A DNA stretch of 64,000 bases from Methylophaga sp. 42_25_T18 (GCA_002163085.1 MAAJ01000006.1:1-64000); one strand, 5' to 3'; counted from the stretch's first letter, positions 25,992-35,211 are shown. The notes: generated by a model not told the origin, from the sequence alone. Translations and numbers: made by a program.

Positions 25992-27692
25992 ATGCAGTAT
26001 TTTAAACTTAGCGTTTTTGCATCCTTATTGGTCGCCACAGCCATTACGACTCCAGCTATGGCTGCGCCCAATAGCGAGCGAGAAACTGTATTTCTCCAAC
26101 AAAACTGGGACGATGCTGATCGCGACTATTTCTACTTTTCTGATCAAGGTTCACGCCTGATCCCTTATGATCTTTTTCTGAACCTTGAACAAGCTGATAA
26201 TTCTGAGTTATTGAGAGATAACGACAACATGATGAGTTTCGGCCTATTACCTGTTGCTGAAAGTGATAACAACCCTGATGCTTTGCCCATTGGTTTAGCT
26301 AGAAATGGCGATCATATGGGTATCACTTGTGCTGCCTGTCATACCCAAGAGATTAAATATAAAGATCAATTTATTCGCATTGATGGTGGTCAGAGCTTTA
26401 TGGATCTGCGTTTATTTTTATCGGAAATGACCGCATCGATTGACGCCACTTTAAACGACGACCAAAAACTAGCTCGTTTGCAAACTAAATTGCTGGGTGA
26501 CAATGCCAGTCAAGAGAAAATCGATGATTTAAAAGCAGCCTTAGCAACACAGTTTGAAAAGCGTATGAACTACGCTACGGTTAATCATACGAACACACCT
26601 TACGGCTTTAGTCGCCTTGATGCTTTTGGGGCGATTTTGAACAAAACCTTATCGGCCACCCAAGTGCCCAATAACTTTAATGAGCCGAATGCTGCCACCA
26701 GCTTTCCTTATATCTGGGACACCCCCCAACATGATTATGTAGAGTGGAACGGTTCTCAATCTAATACTGGCGTTGGCGCCCTTGCTCGTAACATTGGTGA
26801 AGCCATTGGTGTATTTGGCGAGATTGAAACCGAAACCACCAAATGGTTAGGTTTTATTGATGGCGGTTATCCCTCTTCCATTCAAGCTGATACATTACGT
26901 GGCTTAGAAAAAGTGACGGCTAAATTACACTCGCCGTTATGGCCTGAGCAGTTTCCTGCTGTTGACGAACAACTGACAAAAGTCGGCCGTGGATTGTATG
27001 AGCAACATTGCATTCAATGTCATGTTGATATGGATCGCACCGATCCCTTACGTAAAATCCAAGTTCGCATGAGTACGCTTGGCGAAATAAAAACTGATCC
27101 TTTGATGGCTGAAAATGCCATCGGCCATCGGGGTAAAAGTGGCATTTTTAAAGATCGCAAACAATTTTACTTTGCAGGCCCGGAATTAGGTGAAGAAAAT
27201 CGGGCTATCTACATTGCCAATAACTTGATGATAGGGGTATTGAAAAACAATCCATTGCAGGCTCAACTAGCCAAACGTGATGCCAAAGCGTTAGGTCATG
27301 CTGATGTAATTCATCCACCAAAATATGTTGATGGTGAAATCATTGAACACGGCCAAGAAGTCTCTGACCATGCCCTACTTGCTTATAAAGCTCGACCTTT
27401 AAATGGTGTTTGGTCTAGTGCGCCTTATTTACACAATGGTTCCGTGGTTGATATGTATCAATTGTTATTGCCTGCGGCAGAACGAGACACCGAGTTTTAT
27501 CTAGGTTCGTGGGACTATGACCCAAAAACATTGGGTTATGTGAATGAAGCCAGCGAAGGCAGTTTCTTATTTGATACTAGCCTGCCGGGTAACAGCAATG
27601 CCGGGCATGAATATGGCTCAGGGGCTTATGGTCTGCCTGCTTTAACTGAAGATGAACGTTGGGCCTTAGTCGAATATTTAAAAACGCTTTAA
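25992..27692 (+). CDS. RoxA-like dihaem c-type cytochrome
   Basis: A 566-residue exported protein. The start was set at the ATG at 25992 because AAAGGAATAGG precedes it and the signal peptide (MQYFKLSVFASLLVA, then TPAMA) begins there; the longer frame starts 30 codons earlier. Two haem-binding CxxCH motifs are present, CAACH at 113-117 and CIQCH at 340-344. The stretch PYIWDTPQHDYVEWNGS is characteristic of the family around the rubber oxygenase RoxA and related dihaem peroxidase-like proteins. Periplasmic. The substrate cannot be inferred, and most family members are not rubber oxygenases. Confidence 0.82.
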   Translation: MQYFKLSVFASLLVATAITTPAMAAPNSERETVFLQQNWDDADRDYFYFSDQGSRLIPYDLFLNLEQADNSELLRDNDNMMSFGLLPVAESDNNPDALPIGLARNGDHMGITCAACHTQEIKYKDQFIRIDGGQSFMDLRLFLSEMTASIDATLNDDQKLARLQTKLLGDNASQEKIDDLKAALATQFEKRMNYATVNHTNTPYGFSRLDAFGAILNKTLSATQVPNNFNEPNAATSFPYIWDTPQHDYVEWNGSQSNTGVGALARNIGEAIGVFGEIETETTKWLGFIDGGYPSSIQADTLRGLEKVTAKLHSPLWPEQFPAVDEQLTKVGRGLYEQHCIQCHVDMDRTDPLRKIQVRMSTLGEIKTDPLMAENAIGHRGKSGIFKDRKQFYFAGPELGEENRAIYIANNLMIGVLKNNPLQAQLAKRDAKALGHADVIHPPKYVDGEIIEHGQEVSDHALLAYKARPLNGVWSSAPYLHNGSVVDMYQLLLPAAERDTEFYLGSWDYDPKTLGYVNEASEGSFLFDTSLPGNSNAGHEYGSGAYGLPALTEDERWALVEYLKTL

Positions 27693-27728
27693 GCCAGATA
27701 TTTAGTTTATTTAGATAACGGGAATTTT

Positions 27729-27980
27729 ATGTCTCACGATGTCGATTTATCAAAAACTGCCATGCAACGGGCGTTTTCTTTTAAAGAAAACTTTCGCACT
27801 ATTTATACCCGCCGTGCATCCAACTATGCCTCTCTCGATGGCATCCGTGCTTTATCTATCTTATTGGTATTAGTCTTCCATACCATCTTTGTTTATCAAC
27901 TTGCTCACCCAACTGAAACCGTTGAGTCCATTCTCAATGAGATCGGCGGATGGTGGGGCTGGGCTTTGAATGGTGACATT
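27729..27980 (+). pseudogene. Acyltransferase-3 family gene, truncated after first membrane helix
   Basis: The first 84 codons are a clear acyltransferase-3 (OafA/NodX-like) start: YASLDGIRALSILLVLVFHT with the first membrane helix and its catalytic-type His, then WWGWALNGDI. The family normally continues with GVDLFFVLSGFLI and nine or so further helices, about 350-400 residues. Here the frame instead enters antisense adhesin sequence and stops at 28089-28091. GGAA lies upstream of the ATG and the spacing from the cytochrome gene is 36 bases. The gene cannot make a working enzyme. See the adhesin entry for the other side of the junction. Confidence 0.85.
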
Positions 27981-30575
27981 CACGGTCTCATCCACTTCAT
28001 TCAATGGTGGATCGTTATCAGCCGTCCCTACGTAAACAGTCAGTGCGGTTTGACCTGGGGTGAACGTCAACGAGGTGATCGCATTGGTTAAACCTGCATC
28101 ACTGTAGAACGTTGGGGTGTAATCGGTTGCATTATCCGCTGTACCGCCGGTAAAGCTTAAGTCGACGACTGCGTTTTGGTCACTGGCTCCGCTCAAGCTC
28201 ACCACATAAGATAGAACATTGCCTTCTTCAACCGTGTCGCCACCGCCTCGGGTATCAGGTACTATTGTGACCACTGGCAAGTCACTGTCAGTGATGGTTC
28301 CCACTGCTTCATCAGTACCAGTCACACCACTACTTGCAGTGACGGTCACATTGACGGTCTCATCCACTTCATTCAATGGTGGATCGTTATCTAAAGTATT
28401 TACATACACGGTTTTAGCAGTCTCACCTGGGGTAAACGTGAGTGAGGTGATCACATTGGTTAAACCTGCATCACTGTATATGGTAGGGATATAATCTTGA
28501 TCTTCACCGCTGTCATTGGCGGTGCCACCAGTGAAGCTTAAGTCCACGACTGCATTTGACGTGCCTGGAGCACTTAAAGAGACGATATAGGATAAGGCAT
28601 TGCCTTCCTCAACAATATCACCATTATTTTGAGTGTCAGGTTCAATGCTAACGACAGGGAAATCATCATCTAGGATCGTTGTATCTACATGATCGGCTGA
28701 CGGATTAATGGTCGAGTTAGCACTGGATGAAATTAAATTAATTGAATAATCTTCATCATTTTCTATTAACAAATCTTCAGTCGTTTGGACAAAAACAGTA
28801 ACACTGGTGACACCAGTTCCACCTGTAAACACTACGGTACCAGTACTTTCATCAAAGTCGACACCTTCAATGGCATCAAAATTAACGACTGTACCGCTCG
28901 CAGTATCAAAGGTAACAGCAGCTTGTACTCCATCTGCTAATACACCGTCATAACTGATGGTATAGCTAGCAACATCTCCTTCATCCACAAATGAGAATTG
29001 GCCACCTTCGGAACCAGATAGAGCTTCTATTGAGAATTCAACCAGATCGTTATCTAGGATAGTGCCGACACCAGTGCCATCAGCAATGGTGGCATTAACT
29101 GGTGCACTTAAGGTTACAAAATATTGTTCTGTGATCTCAGTAACATTGTCACCAAAAATTTCGACTTGAATAGTTGCACTTAACGACCCTGCTGGAATCG
29201 TTACCGTGCCTGAGGTTGAGCCGTAGTCATTTTCAGCAATCCCCGAACCACCTGAAATCGCAGTACCGTCGGCAGTAACAAAATCAACCAACACATCTAC
29301 AGTAGAAGCTGAGCTTAAACTAACAGTGAACTCAGCAAAAACACTGCCTCCAGGGATAAAACCTCCGTCATCAATACCTATATTTCTGGCACCAAAGGCA
29401 ACTGCTGCACCATTATCTTCACCAAATACAGCCTCACTATCGGCTACTTCAAAGATCGTAAATATACTGGTATCTACTCCGGTGAAATAACTATGCGTAG
29501 GGTCGGCATCAACGATAGGTTCTGATAATCCAATTGCTGAACCGGCTCCTGTTACCGCATAAACCCCTGTTCCACCTAGGCTAGTATTGATGGTGTCACC
29601 GAATGATGGAACAAAGTTATACCAAGATTGGCCGCCACCTTCATCAGTATTGATATAGAGTGAGCCACCATTATTTATGTAATCAGTAAAATTATCCGTC
29701 AACGCGATTAATTGTGTATTTAATGAAGAGTCGTTACCACTTTCCACTAAGACTGCATCAGCATTAAACGCATCGGTGATATTTGGATCACCATCTAAGT
29801 AAAAGGTAACTGTCCAGCCATCTGCCGTTAATCCTGATACGAAGCTGCTCTGGCTGCCATCTCCAATAACTGCAACGGTTTTTCCTGCTCGTTCGCCAAT
29901 CGTAACCGCTTGACCAAATAATAAGAAATCAAGTCCGGAACTCATGTAATCGATATTAGAATGTTCATCTGAGTCATGTCCCGTGACGAAAATGGCGCCA
30001 CCACCAGAGCCAGTTTGTTGTCCACCACCATCTTCTCCGTCTTCACCACTTGTAGTCGGTTCAAATACGGTGACATCATTAATAGAAAGGGTTGGAAGAT
30101 CATCTGGTCCCGGTACTTCCACATCTACTTCATCAAACGCTACAGATATACCCGTGGTATCGAAACCTGAATCAGGGATCACCGATGGTGCAAGATATTC
30201 AACCGTGACAAATTCAGAACCTTCATTACCACCGGCTTCAGCACCTGCACCTGCTGCAGTTGCTTCAGTAATTTCTGTTGGATCAACACCCGCTAAAATG
30301 GCTTGTTGAATCGCATCGGCATCAGCTGCTGGCTCGGCTTCAGCCACTGCGTTGGGATCATAAACAGCATCATCAAGCACCAGCTGTGAATTTCGCCCAA
30401 GATCCATAACAGTGCCATCAGCAAACTCAATTTCAACCGCGCCGCCAGGCCCCGTTGAAATCAGCTCATCTGCATAGATTTTGTCACCGAGTTGAAGATT
30501 GCGAACAGTGCCGTCAGCCGCTGTGGCTGTGGCTGTTCCGATAAGAATTGAAACAGTACCGATTTGAGTAGCCAT
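27870..30575 (-). CDS. LapA-like adhesin, 3'-truncated and ending in foreign sequence
   Basis: A 901-codon frame. The retention module fills residues 1-100 (QIGTVSILIGTATATAADG, DGTVMDLGRNSQ). The LapG-type TAAG is at 106-109. A unique domain (about 205-400) begins FVTGHDSDEHSNIDYMS, followed by Calx-beta-like domains ending with two copies of a 124-residue repeat. After VNVT (residue 868) the remaining 33 residues are antisense of the acyltransferase gene. The RTX repeats and C-terminal type I secretion signal that such adhesins need are therefore missing, so export is doubtful. GAGGG precedes the ATG. Residues 1-60 closely resemble the adhesin at 1-1458. Either a real deletion or an assembly join. 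Confidence 0.85.
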   Translation of the reverse strand: MATQIGTVSILIGTATATAADGTVRNLQLGDKIYADELISTGPGGAVEIEFADGTVMDLGRNSQLVLDDAVYDPNAVAEAEPAADADAIQQAILAGVDPTEITEATAAGAGAEAGGNEGSEFVTVEYLAPSVIPDSGFDTTGISVAFDEVDVEVPGPDDLPTLSINDVTVFEPTTSGEDGEDGGGQQTGSGGGAIFVTGHDSDEHSNIDYMSSGLDFLLFGQAVTIGERAGKTVAVIGDGSQSSFVSGLTADGWTVTFYLDGDPNITDAFNADAVLVESGNDSSLNTQLIALTDNFTDYINNGGSLYINTDEGGGQSWYNFVPSFGDTINTSLGGTGVYAVTGAGSAIGLSEPIVDADPTHSYFTGVDTSIFTIFEVADSEAVFGEDNGAAVAFGARNIGIDDGGFIPGGSVFAEFTVSLSSASTVDVLVDFVTADGTAISGGSGIAENDYGSTSGTVTIPAGSLSATIQVEIFGDNVTEITEQYFVTLSAPVNATIADGTGVGTILDNDLVEFSIEALSGSEGGQFSFVDEGDVASYTISYDGVLADGVQAAVTFDTASGTVVNFDAIEGVDFDESTGTVVFTGGTGVTSVTVFVQTTEDLLIENDEDYSINLISSSANSTINPSADHVDTTILDDDFPVVSIEPDTQNNGDIVEEGNALSYIVSLSAPGTSNAVVDLSFTGGTANDSGEDQDYIPTIYSDAGLTNVITSLTFTPGETAKTVYVNTLDNDPPLNEVDETVNVTVTASSGVTGTDEAVGTITDSDLPVVTIVPDTRGGGDTVEEGNVLSYVVSLSGASDQNAVVDLSFTGGTADNATDYTPTFYSDAGLTNAITSLTFTPGQTALTVYVGTADNDPPLNEVDETVNVTIQSPAPPSADLIENGLNGFSWVSKLINKDGMED
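27982..28391 (-). repeat. Near-identical ends of two 124-codon adhesin repeats
   Basis: The words ACGGTCTCATCCACTTCATT and CAATGGTGGATCGTTATC occur in succession at 27982-28019 and again at 28354-28391, a period of 372 bases (124 codons). They code the end of each Calx-beta-like unit (DNDPPLNEVDETVNVT). The left copy abuts the truncation junction. Confidence 0.8.
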
Positions 30576-30668
30576 AATAGAAATACCCTCTTCATAAATC
30601 TAAATATAGATCAAGGAGTCCTTTCCGACTTCATTACATCGTCTGCCTTTTCTTTATGGGCGGCTATT

Positions 30669-30680
30669 GTACTTTGGTAC
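30669..30680. promoter_or_regulatory. Motif GTACTTTGGTAC upstream of adhesin 2
   Basis: Exact second occurrence of TGTACTTTGGTAC (30668-30680), about 95 bases upstream of the adhesin ATG. It lies in the 263-base gap between this gene and the divergent DUF2235 gene, so it could serve either, but its sharing with adhesin 1 favours the adhesin. Confidence 0.5.
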
Positions 30681-30838
30681 CAATTTGGAACTATTTTTTG
30701 TTTTTGTGATGCAGTTCACATTTTTAGCAGTGATTTCTTTATGTCTTTACTTGAGTGAAAGCTAGTAATCACGTATACAGAGAATTAATTTCTTATACCG
30801 AGCACCCATAGTTACAAAAAACACGGAGGTTAGGCTTT

Positions 30839-31864
30839 ATGAAACGGATAGTTATTTGTGCTGATGGCACTTGGAATCGCCCTGAGCAACTCCATAAAGA
30901 TGATTACCCCACTAATGTATTAAAGTTTGCCCGTGGGGTCTCTCCTCACGATGAAAATGGCAGTAAACAAATCGTATTCTACGATTGGGGAATCGGCTCT
31001 TATCACGACAAACTCAGTGGTGGGGGCTTTGGTGGTGGTTTAGAAAAAAATGTAATGGATGCTTATCGCTTCTTGGTGCATAACTATGAATCCGGCGATG
31101 AGATTTTCCTATTCGGTTTTAGTCGTGGTGCTTATACCATTCGTAGCTTATCTGGCTTGATGAATAATTGCAGCATACTTAAAGCTGCTGAAGGTAAACG
31201 CATTGAAGAAGCCTTTGCCTTATATAAAAACAAACACCATAAACCCAATGATAATTACTCTCACGACTGGCGAGAAAAATATGCTGTTCAGCAAGAAGTA
31301 AAAATCAAGTTTGTTGGGGTGTGGGACACAGTAGGTGCGATGGGGCTGCCCTTCTCTGTGTTTGGTTTCATCAAAGACAAACATCTGTTTTATGATCGTA
31401 AATTAGGCAGCAATATCATTAAAGCTCGCCATGCCTTAGCCTTGGATGAGTTACGTGATGATTTTGAACCGACTATCTGGGATCCCAAACCTGGGGTAGA
31501 TCTAAAACAGGTGTGGTTTTCTGGCGTGCATTCTGACGTGGGTGGCAGTTATAAACCTGATGCCGATAAGTCAGTATTGGCTGATATACCTATGTTATGG
31601 CTGAAAAAGGAAGCTGATGCTGAGGGCTTGTTATTCGAATATTATATGCACGATGTAGTGATTAATCCCCACGCCTCACAGCATAATGAGTACAAGGGAA
31701 AGTACCGCTTATTAGGAAAACGTCAGCGTGAAATTCCAGACATAACGGTCATTCCCACCAGCGTACATCGCAGTGTGCAAGAACGTTATAACCAAGACTA
31801 TACAAGTAAGACAATTGAGGCGTATATTGCAAGACATGGTGAATGGCCACCATTAACTGATTGA
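30839..31864 (+). CDS. DUF2235 alpha/beta hydrolase (Tle1-like phospholipase family)
   Basis: A 341-residue protein starting KRIVICADGTWNRPEQ, the DUF2235 signature. GSYHDKLSGGGFGGGL follows, and the nucleophile elbow GFSRGAYT lies near residue 104. The later motifs VGVWDTVGAMG and WFSGVHSDVGG contain the acidic and histidine members of the triad. The family includes the type VI effector Tle1 (phospholipase A) and many stand-alone hydrolases. There is no signal peptide. GGAGG is upstream. Two related small genes follow in tandem, and the last 15 codons of this gene were copied with them. No VgrG, PAAR or other T6SS gene is in the window. Confidence 0.85.
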   Translation: MKRIVICADGTWNRPEQLHKDDYPTNVLKFARGVSPHDENGSKQIVFYDWGIGSYHDKLSGGGFGGGLEKNVMDAYRFLVHNYESGDEIFLFGFSRGAYTIRSLSGLMNNCSILKAAEGKRIEEAFALYKNKHHKPNDNYSHDWREKYAVQQEVKIKFVGVWDTVGAMGLPFSVFGFIKDKHLFYDRKLGSNIIKARHALALDELRDDFEPTIWDPKPGVDLKQVWFSGVHSDVGGSYKPDADKSVLADIPMLWLKKEADAEGLLFEYYMHDVVINPHASQHNEYKGKYRLLGKRQREIPDITVIPTSVHRSVQERYNQDYTSKTIEAYIARHGEWPPLTD

Positions 31865-31989
31865 GTAATTAAACTATAAGGAACTGTTATACCTACTGAT
31901 TTTACGTAATAAAAAATGCTGTAACTGTGATACCCGTAATTAACACAGGACCTAATGGGTCTTATTTCAACTACGTTATGAGGAGTTAT

Positions 31990-32316
31990 ATGATGAATAG
32001 CATTAATAAGAATGTTGAAACTTGGTATGGTGAATTAAGAACTCAAAGAGGCAATGCGATTATCATTCGTGATGCTCAATTACCCGCAGCAAATAAAGGT
32101 CGTATATACCTCTATAATTCTGAGCGTAATGCCATCATCGAATATGATGAATCTATTGTCACATCCAAATTATTTCCATTAAGTGAAGAAGATGAAGAGC
32201 TTGCCAAGGCTGAGTATGACAAGCCGTGGCACGAAGTTCAGAAAAAATTTATTCGTTCACATAAACCCCATACGTCTCCTCAAGTAGAGGATGGAGCCGT
32301 AGCAGCGACTAACTAA
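31990..32316 (+). CDS. Small unknown protein downstream of DUF2235, copy 1
   Basis: About 108 residues from the ATG at 31990, chosen because AGGAG sits at 31981-31985; a GTG 21 codons earlier is less likely. The core (ETWYGELRTQRGNAIIIRD, RIYLYNSERNAIIEYDE) is shared with copy 2. It predicts a small beta-rich, acidic, cytoplasmic protein without signal or membrane helix. I do not recognise a family. Position and duplication suggest a partner of the hydrolase, possibly an antidote, but this is inference. Confidence 0.65.
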   Translation: MMNSINKNVETWYGELRTQRGNAIIIRDAQLPAANKGRIYLYNSERNAIIEYDESIVTSKLFPLSEEDEELAKAEYDKPWHEVQKKFIRSHKPHTSPQVEDGAVAATN

Positions 32317-32604
32317 GAAAGGATTATCACTTTTATACGATTTTCTCAGCTTATTTTGTACTGTGCTTTGGTTTAAAAATATAAATATAGAACTTAAACT
32401 AGGGCTATAAAAATAAGATTCTTGAGGCGTATATTGCAAATCATGGTGATGGACCACCATTGACTGATTTAGGCTTAAACTCAATCAATAAGGCTCTGTT
32501 ATACACTGAACTCTTAGAAGAAAATGCTGTAACTGTAATGCCCAGTAAGTATCGCTAGACCAATGATGGTCATAATTCAAAGATAAGTTTTATGAGGATT
32601 TATT

Positions 32605-32961
32605 GTGATGGATAGCATTGAAAATATTGAAACTTGGTACGGTGAATTAAGAACTCAAAAAGGCAATACAATCATCATTCGTGATGATCAGTTACCGGCG
32701 GCCCGAACGGGACGTATGTATCTGTATAACGTGGAGCGTGGCGCAGTAATTGAATACGATGAAACCATTGTTGGACCGAAAATTTTTGAGCTTAGTAAGG
32801 CTGAACAAGAAGCCGCCGAAGCTGACTATGGTCAATCATGGCAAGCTGCTCGTGTACTATTTATGCATGCACATGGCAAAGGTCCAGCACCTGAGCCACC
32901 ACCTGAGCCTGTAGTGGAAAATATTAACCCCGATGATGATGCAATTTTAGAAGCAGAGTAA
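32605..32961 (+). CDS. Small unknown protein downstream of DUF2235, copy 2
   Basis: A 118-residue paralogue of the upstream small protein; the start is GTG at 32605 or ATG at 32608, behind GAGG. The first 75 residues align well (ETWYGELRTQKGNTIIIRD, RMYLYNVERGAVIEYDE), while the C-terminal tails differ (here Pro/Glu-rich: PAPEPPPEPVVE). It arose with the copied tail of the DUF2235 gene. Conservation of the core with a free tail implies both copies are under selection. Function unknown. It is convergent with sqr, nine bases away. Confidence 0.65.
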   Translation: MMDSIENIETWYGELRTQKGNTIIIRDDQLPAARTGRMYLYNVERGAVIEYDETIVGPKIFELSKAEQEAAEADYGQSWQAARVLFMHAHGKGPAPEPPPEPVVENINPDDDAILEAE

Positions 32962-32969
32962 TACTCTTT

Positions 32970-34241
32970 CTATTTTAGCTTCTCGATACCAAATATCTTT
33001 AATAACTGATTTTCTATCGCCGGCTCGACAATACCGTTTTTCATTTTATAAATGAAGTATTTCTCATACGCTTTTTTCACTATATGCACCCATCGGCCCT
33101 TTTTCATCCACACAGTATTGCGAGGTGGAATTTGCGGCATAGCTACAAATGCTGCACCGGTATGCCCCATATCAGCTAAACAAATAGCATTCCATGTTGC
33201 GATCGCTTTTGGCTCAGAGCCTTCGATCTCCGCCTTAATATTCTCGGTCGCTGCTTTGGCCATGCTTTCGATCATATAACCCGTTTTAGGCGCGCCCACA
33301 GGTAATGGTGTTGCTTCGACAGGGTTAATGGCAATACACACTCCAACACCAAAAATATTAGGATATTTACGATTGCGTTGATATTCATCAACCTTCAGAA
33401 AGCCACGAGGGTTAACCGCTTTATCCCCTAACTTGGCCACACAGTCGATACCTTTGAATGCAGGCAACATCATCGCAAAATCAAACGGCAATTGATGTGT
33501 TTTAATTGTTTCAGCTTGATCGTTAACTTGTTCAACAATCATCTTGCCAGCGGCAATGGTTTTTACTTTTGCGTTTGTGATCCATTTAATGTCGTTTTGT
33601 CTAAACTCAGATTCAAACATCGTTTTTGAATCACCAACACCCCCTAAACCTAGGTGGCCAATATAGGGTTCTGCCGTGACGAATGTCATTGGCACCTGAT
33701 CACGGATCTTCGATTTGCGTAAGGCACGATTCATAATCATGGCGTATTCATAAGCAGGGCCAAAACACGATGCACCTTGCACCGCACCGACTACGATCGG
33801 ACCAGGATTTTTGACAAATTCCTGCCATGATTGATAGGCACTTTCAGCATGATCCACCGTGCAAATAGATTCGGTATGACCTTCAGGCCCTAGACCTTCA
33901 ATTTCATCAAAAGCAAGTTTTGGCCCGGTAGCAACGATCAAATAATCATAAGCAAGGCGTGACCCATCGCCGAGTAATAATTGATTATCTTCAGCCCGAA
34001 TTTCGCTCACCGCCTCAGCAGAAAAGGTGATGCCTTTGTCATTCAATCGAGGCTCTAGATCAAAGCTAATATCTTTGCGTGTACGCCATCCCACAGCAAC
34101 CCATGGGTTGCTAGGCACAAAATGGAAAATAGGTGCATTGGAAACAACAGTCACTTGATGCTCGTCACCCAAAGCGCTACGCATCTCATACGCGGCAGGC
34201 AGACCTCCGGTGCTTGCCCCGATGATGACTACATGTGCCAT
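32970..34241 (-). CDS. sqr: Sulfide:quinone oxidoreductase
   Basis: A 423-residue FAD enzyme of the two-dinucleotide-binding-domain family. FAD is bound by IIGASTGGLPAAYE (residues 6-19). Conserved SQR cysteines are at 127 (SICTVDHAES), 159 (GASCFGPAYEY) and 302 (GVGVCIAINPVE), and the C-terminal GAPKTGYMIESM signature is present. It oxidises sulfide to sulfur or polysulfide at the inner membrane and reduces quinone. It is a stand-alone gene separated from hslO by 30 bases on the same strand. Roles are sulfide detoxification or energy gain; the second flavoprotein at 60144 may act in the same area. Confidence 0.88.
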   Translation of the reverse strand: MAHVVIIGASTGGLPAAYEMRSALGDEHQVTVVSNAPIFHFVPSNPWVAVGWRTRKDISFDLEPRLNDKGITFSAEAVSEIRAEDNQLLLGDGSRLAYDYLIVATGPKLAFDEIEGLGPEGHTESICTVDHAESAYQSWQEFVKNPGPIVVGAVQGASCFGPAYEYAMIMNRALRKSKIRDQVPMTFVTAEPYIGHLGLGGVGDSKTMFESEFRQNDIKWITNAKVKTIAAGKMIVEQVNDQAETIKTHQLPFDFAMMLPAFKGIDCVAKLGDKAVNPRGFLKVDEYQRNRKYPNIFGVGVCIAINPVEATPLPVGAPKTGYMIESMAKAATENIKAEIEGSEPKAIATWNAICLADMGHTGAAFVAMPQIPPRNTVWMKKGRWVHIVKKAYEKYFIYKMKNGIVEPAIENQLLKIFGIEKLK

Positions 34242-34272
34242 ATGCTTATTTCCATCTCGTTATGATTTTGAA

Positions 34273-35202
34273 TTAATGCAACGTTGATGATTCTGGTTCA
34301 GTTGAAACGGCATCATCTGAAAATAAGTGTGTCACATCGATCTTGTCGAAGTGGTAATGTTCATTGCAAAACTCACAAGCGACTTCAATGCTGCCCCGAT
34401 CTTCAACCAAATCCAAGGCATCTTGTTTACCTAATAATCCAATCGTCGTTGCCACACGTTCACGTGAGCAATTACAGGCAAAACTTAAATCCGTGTCGGC
34501 CAATAAACGACATTCTTCTTCATGGAAAAGGCGATGTAATAAGGTATTTACACCCAAGTCCAATAGTTCTGTTGACGTAACCGTAGCCGCTAGCTGACTT
34601 ATTCGTGACCAGTTTTCTTCATCATCATCGCTTTCCGCTTGCTCAGAAGGCATTTGTTGTAAAAACAAACCGGCCGCTGATTTTTCATCTGAACTTAGCC
34701 AAATACGGGTATCTAATTGCTCAGATTGTCGGAAATAAGTTTCCAACATCGCGGCGATTGATTCATCTTGCAGGCCGACAACACCTTGATACGGCTGTTT
34801 GGCACCGTTAACTTCAATGGTGATCGCTAATGTACCTTCGCCTGTTACATCACTTAACACTGCGTTGTCGTCAATCTCACCGTCCCACTGAGCAAAGGCT
34901 CGCAACGTATCTTTGCTAGTACATTCAACCATTAATAACGATACCGGACCGGCAGACTTTATTTGTAAAACCAAACGACCTTCAATTTTCACTGTTGCAG
35001 CCAATAATGCAGCTGCAGCCATCATTTCACCCAATAGTTTTTGTACCGCTACAGGATAGTCACGCTGAGATAATACTTGTTGCCAACTTGCTTGCAGGTG
35101 TACAAATTCACCGCGAACAGGGGCATTATCAAAAATAAAGCGTTGCAAATTATCAGACTGAAATGCAGTCGTATTGTCTTCAGTCTTTGTACTATCGTTC
35201 AT
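34273..35202 (-). CDS. hslO: Redox-regulated chaperone Hsp33
   Basis: A 309-residue cytoplasmic holdase switched on by oxidative stress. The C-terminal zinc switch has CNC (FACNCSRERV) and CEFC (VACEFCNEHYHF), four cysteines that release zinc when oxidised. The start is set at the ATG at 35200-35202, behind GGAAATGAT. A longer frame would run back through the htpG terminator, which is unlikely. It lies directly downstream of htpG, 65 bases away, so two chaperone genes may share a transcript that is attenuated between them. Confidence 0.92.
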   Translation of the reverse strand: MNDSTKTEDNTTAFQSDNLQRFIFDNAPVRGEFVHLQASWQQVLSQRDYPVAVQKLLGEMMAAAALLAATVKIEGRLVLQIKSAGPVSLLMVECTSKDTLRAFAQWDGEIDDNAVLSDVTGEGTLAITIEVNGAKQPYQGVVGLQDESIAAMLETYFRQSEQLDTRIWLSSDEKSAAGLFLQQMPSEQAESDDDEENWSRISQLAATVTSTELLDLGVNTLLHRLFHEEECRLLADTDLSFACNCSRERVATTIGLLGKQDALDLVEDRGSIEVACEFCNEHYHFDKIDVTHLFSDDAVSTEPESSTLH

Positions 35203-35211
35203 ATCATTTCC

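Larger units (their letters stand above)
31815..32961 (+). repeat. Tandem duplication: DUF2235 tail plus small gene
   Basis: Unit 1 begins in the last codons of the DUF2235 gene (TTGAGGCGTATATTGCAA at 31815) and runs through the first small gene. Unit 2 begins with the same word at 32422 and runs through the second small gene. The period is about 607-615 bases. Unit 2 still encodes EAYIANHGDGPPLTD, matching EAYIARHGEWPPLTD at the true end of the hydrolase, and retains AAAATGCTGTAACTGT in the spacer. Confidence 0.85.

Noticed and set aside
27982..28716. Repeats in the adhesin as a CRISPR or mobile element
   Set aside because: They are in-frame copies of a 124-codon protein repeat.
29983..30309. 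A 108-codon open frame on the + strand, Ser/Pro/Ala-rich
   Set aside because: It is the antisense of the adhesin retention-module region; its biased composition comes from the Asp/Gly/Ala-rich adhesin codons, and there is no ribosome site.
30839..31864. DUF2235 protein as a proven type VI effector
   Set aside because: No VgrG, PAAR, Hcp or adaptor gene in the window; stand-alone DUF2235 hydrolases are common.
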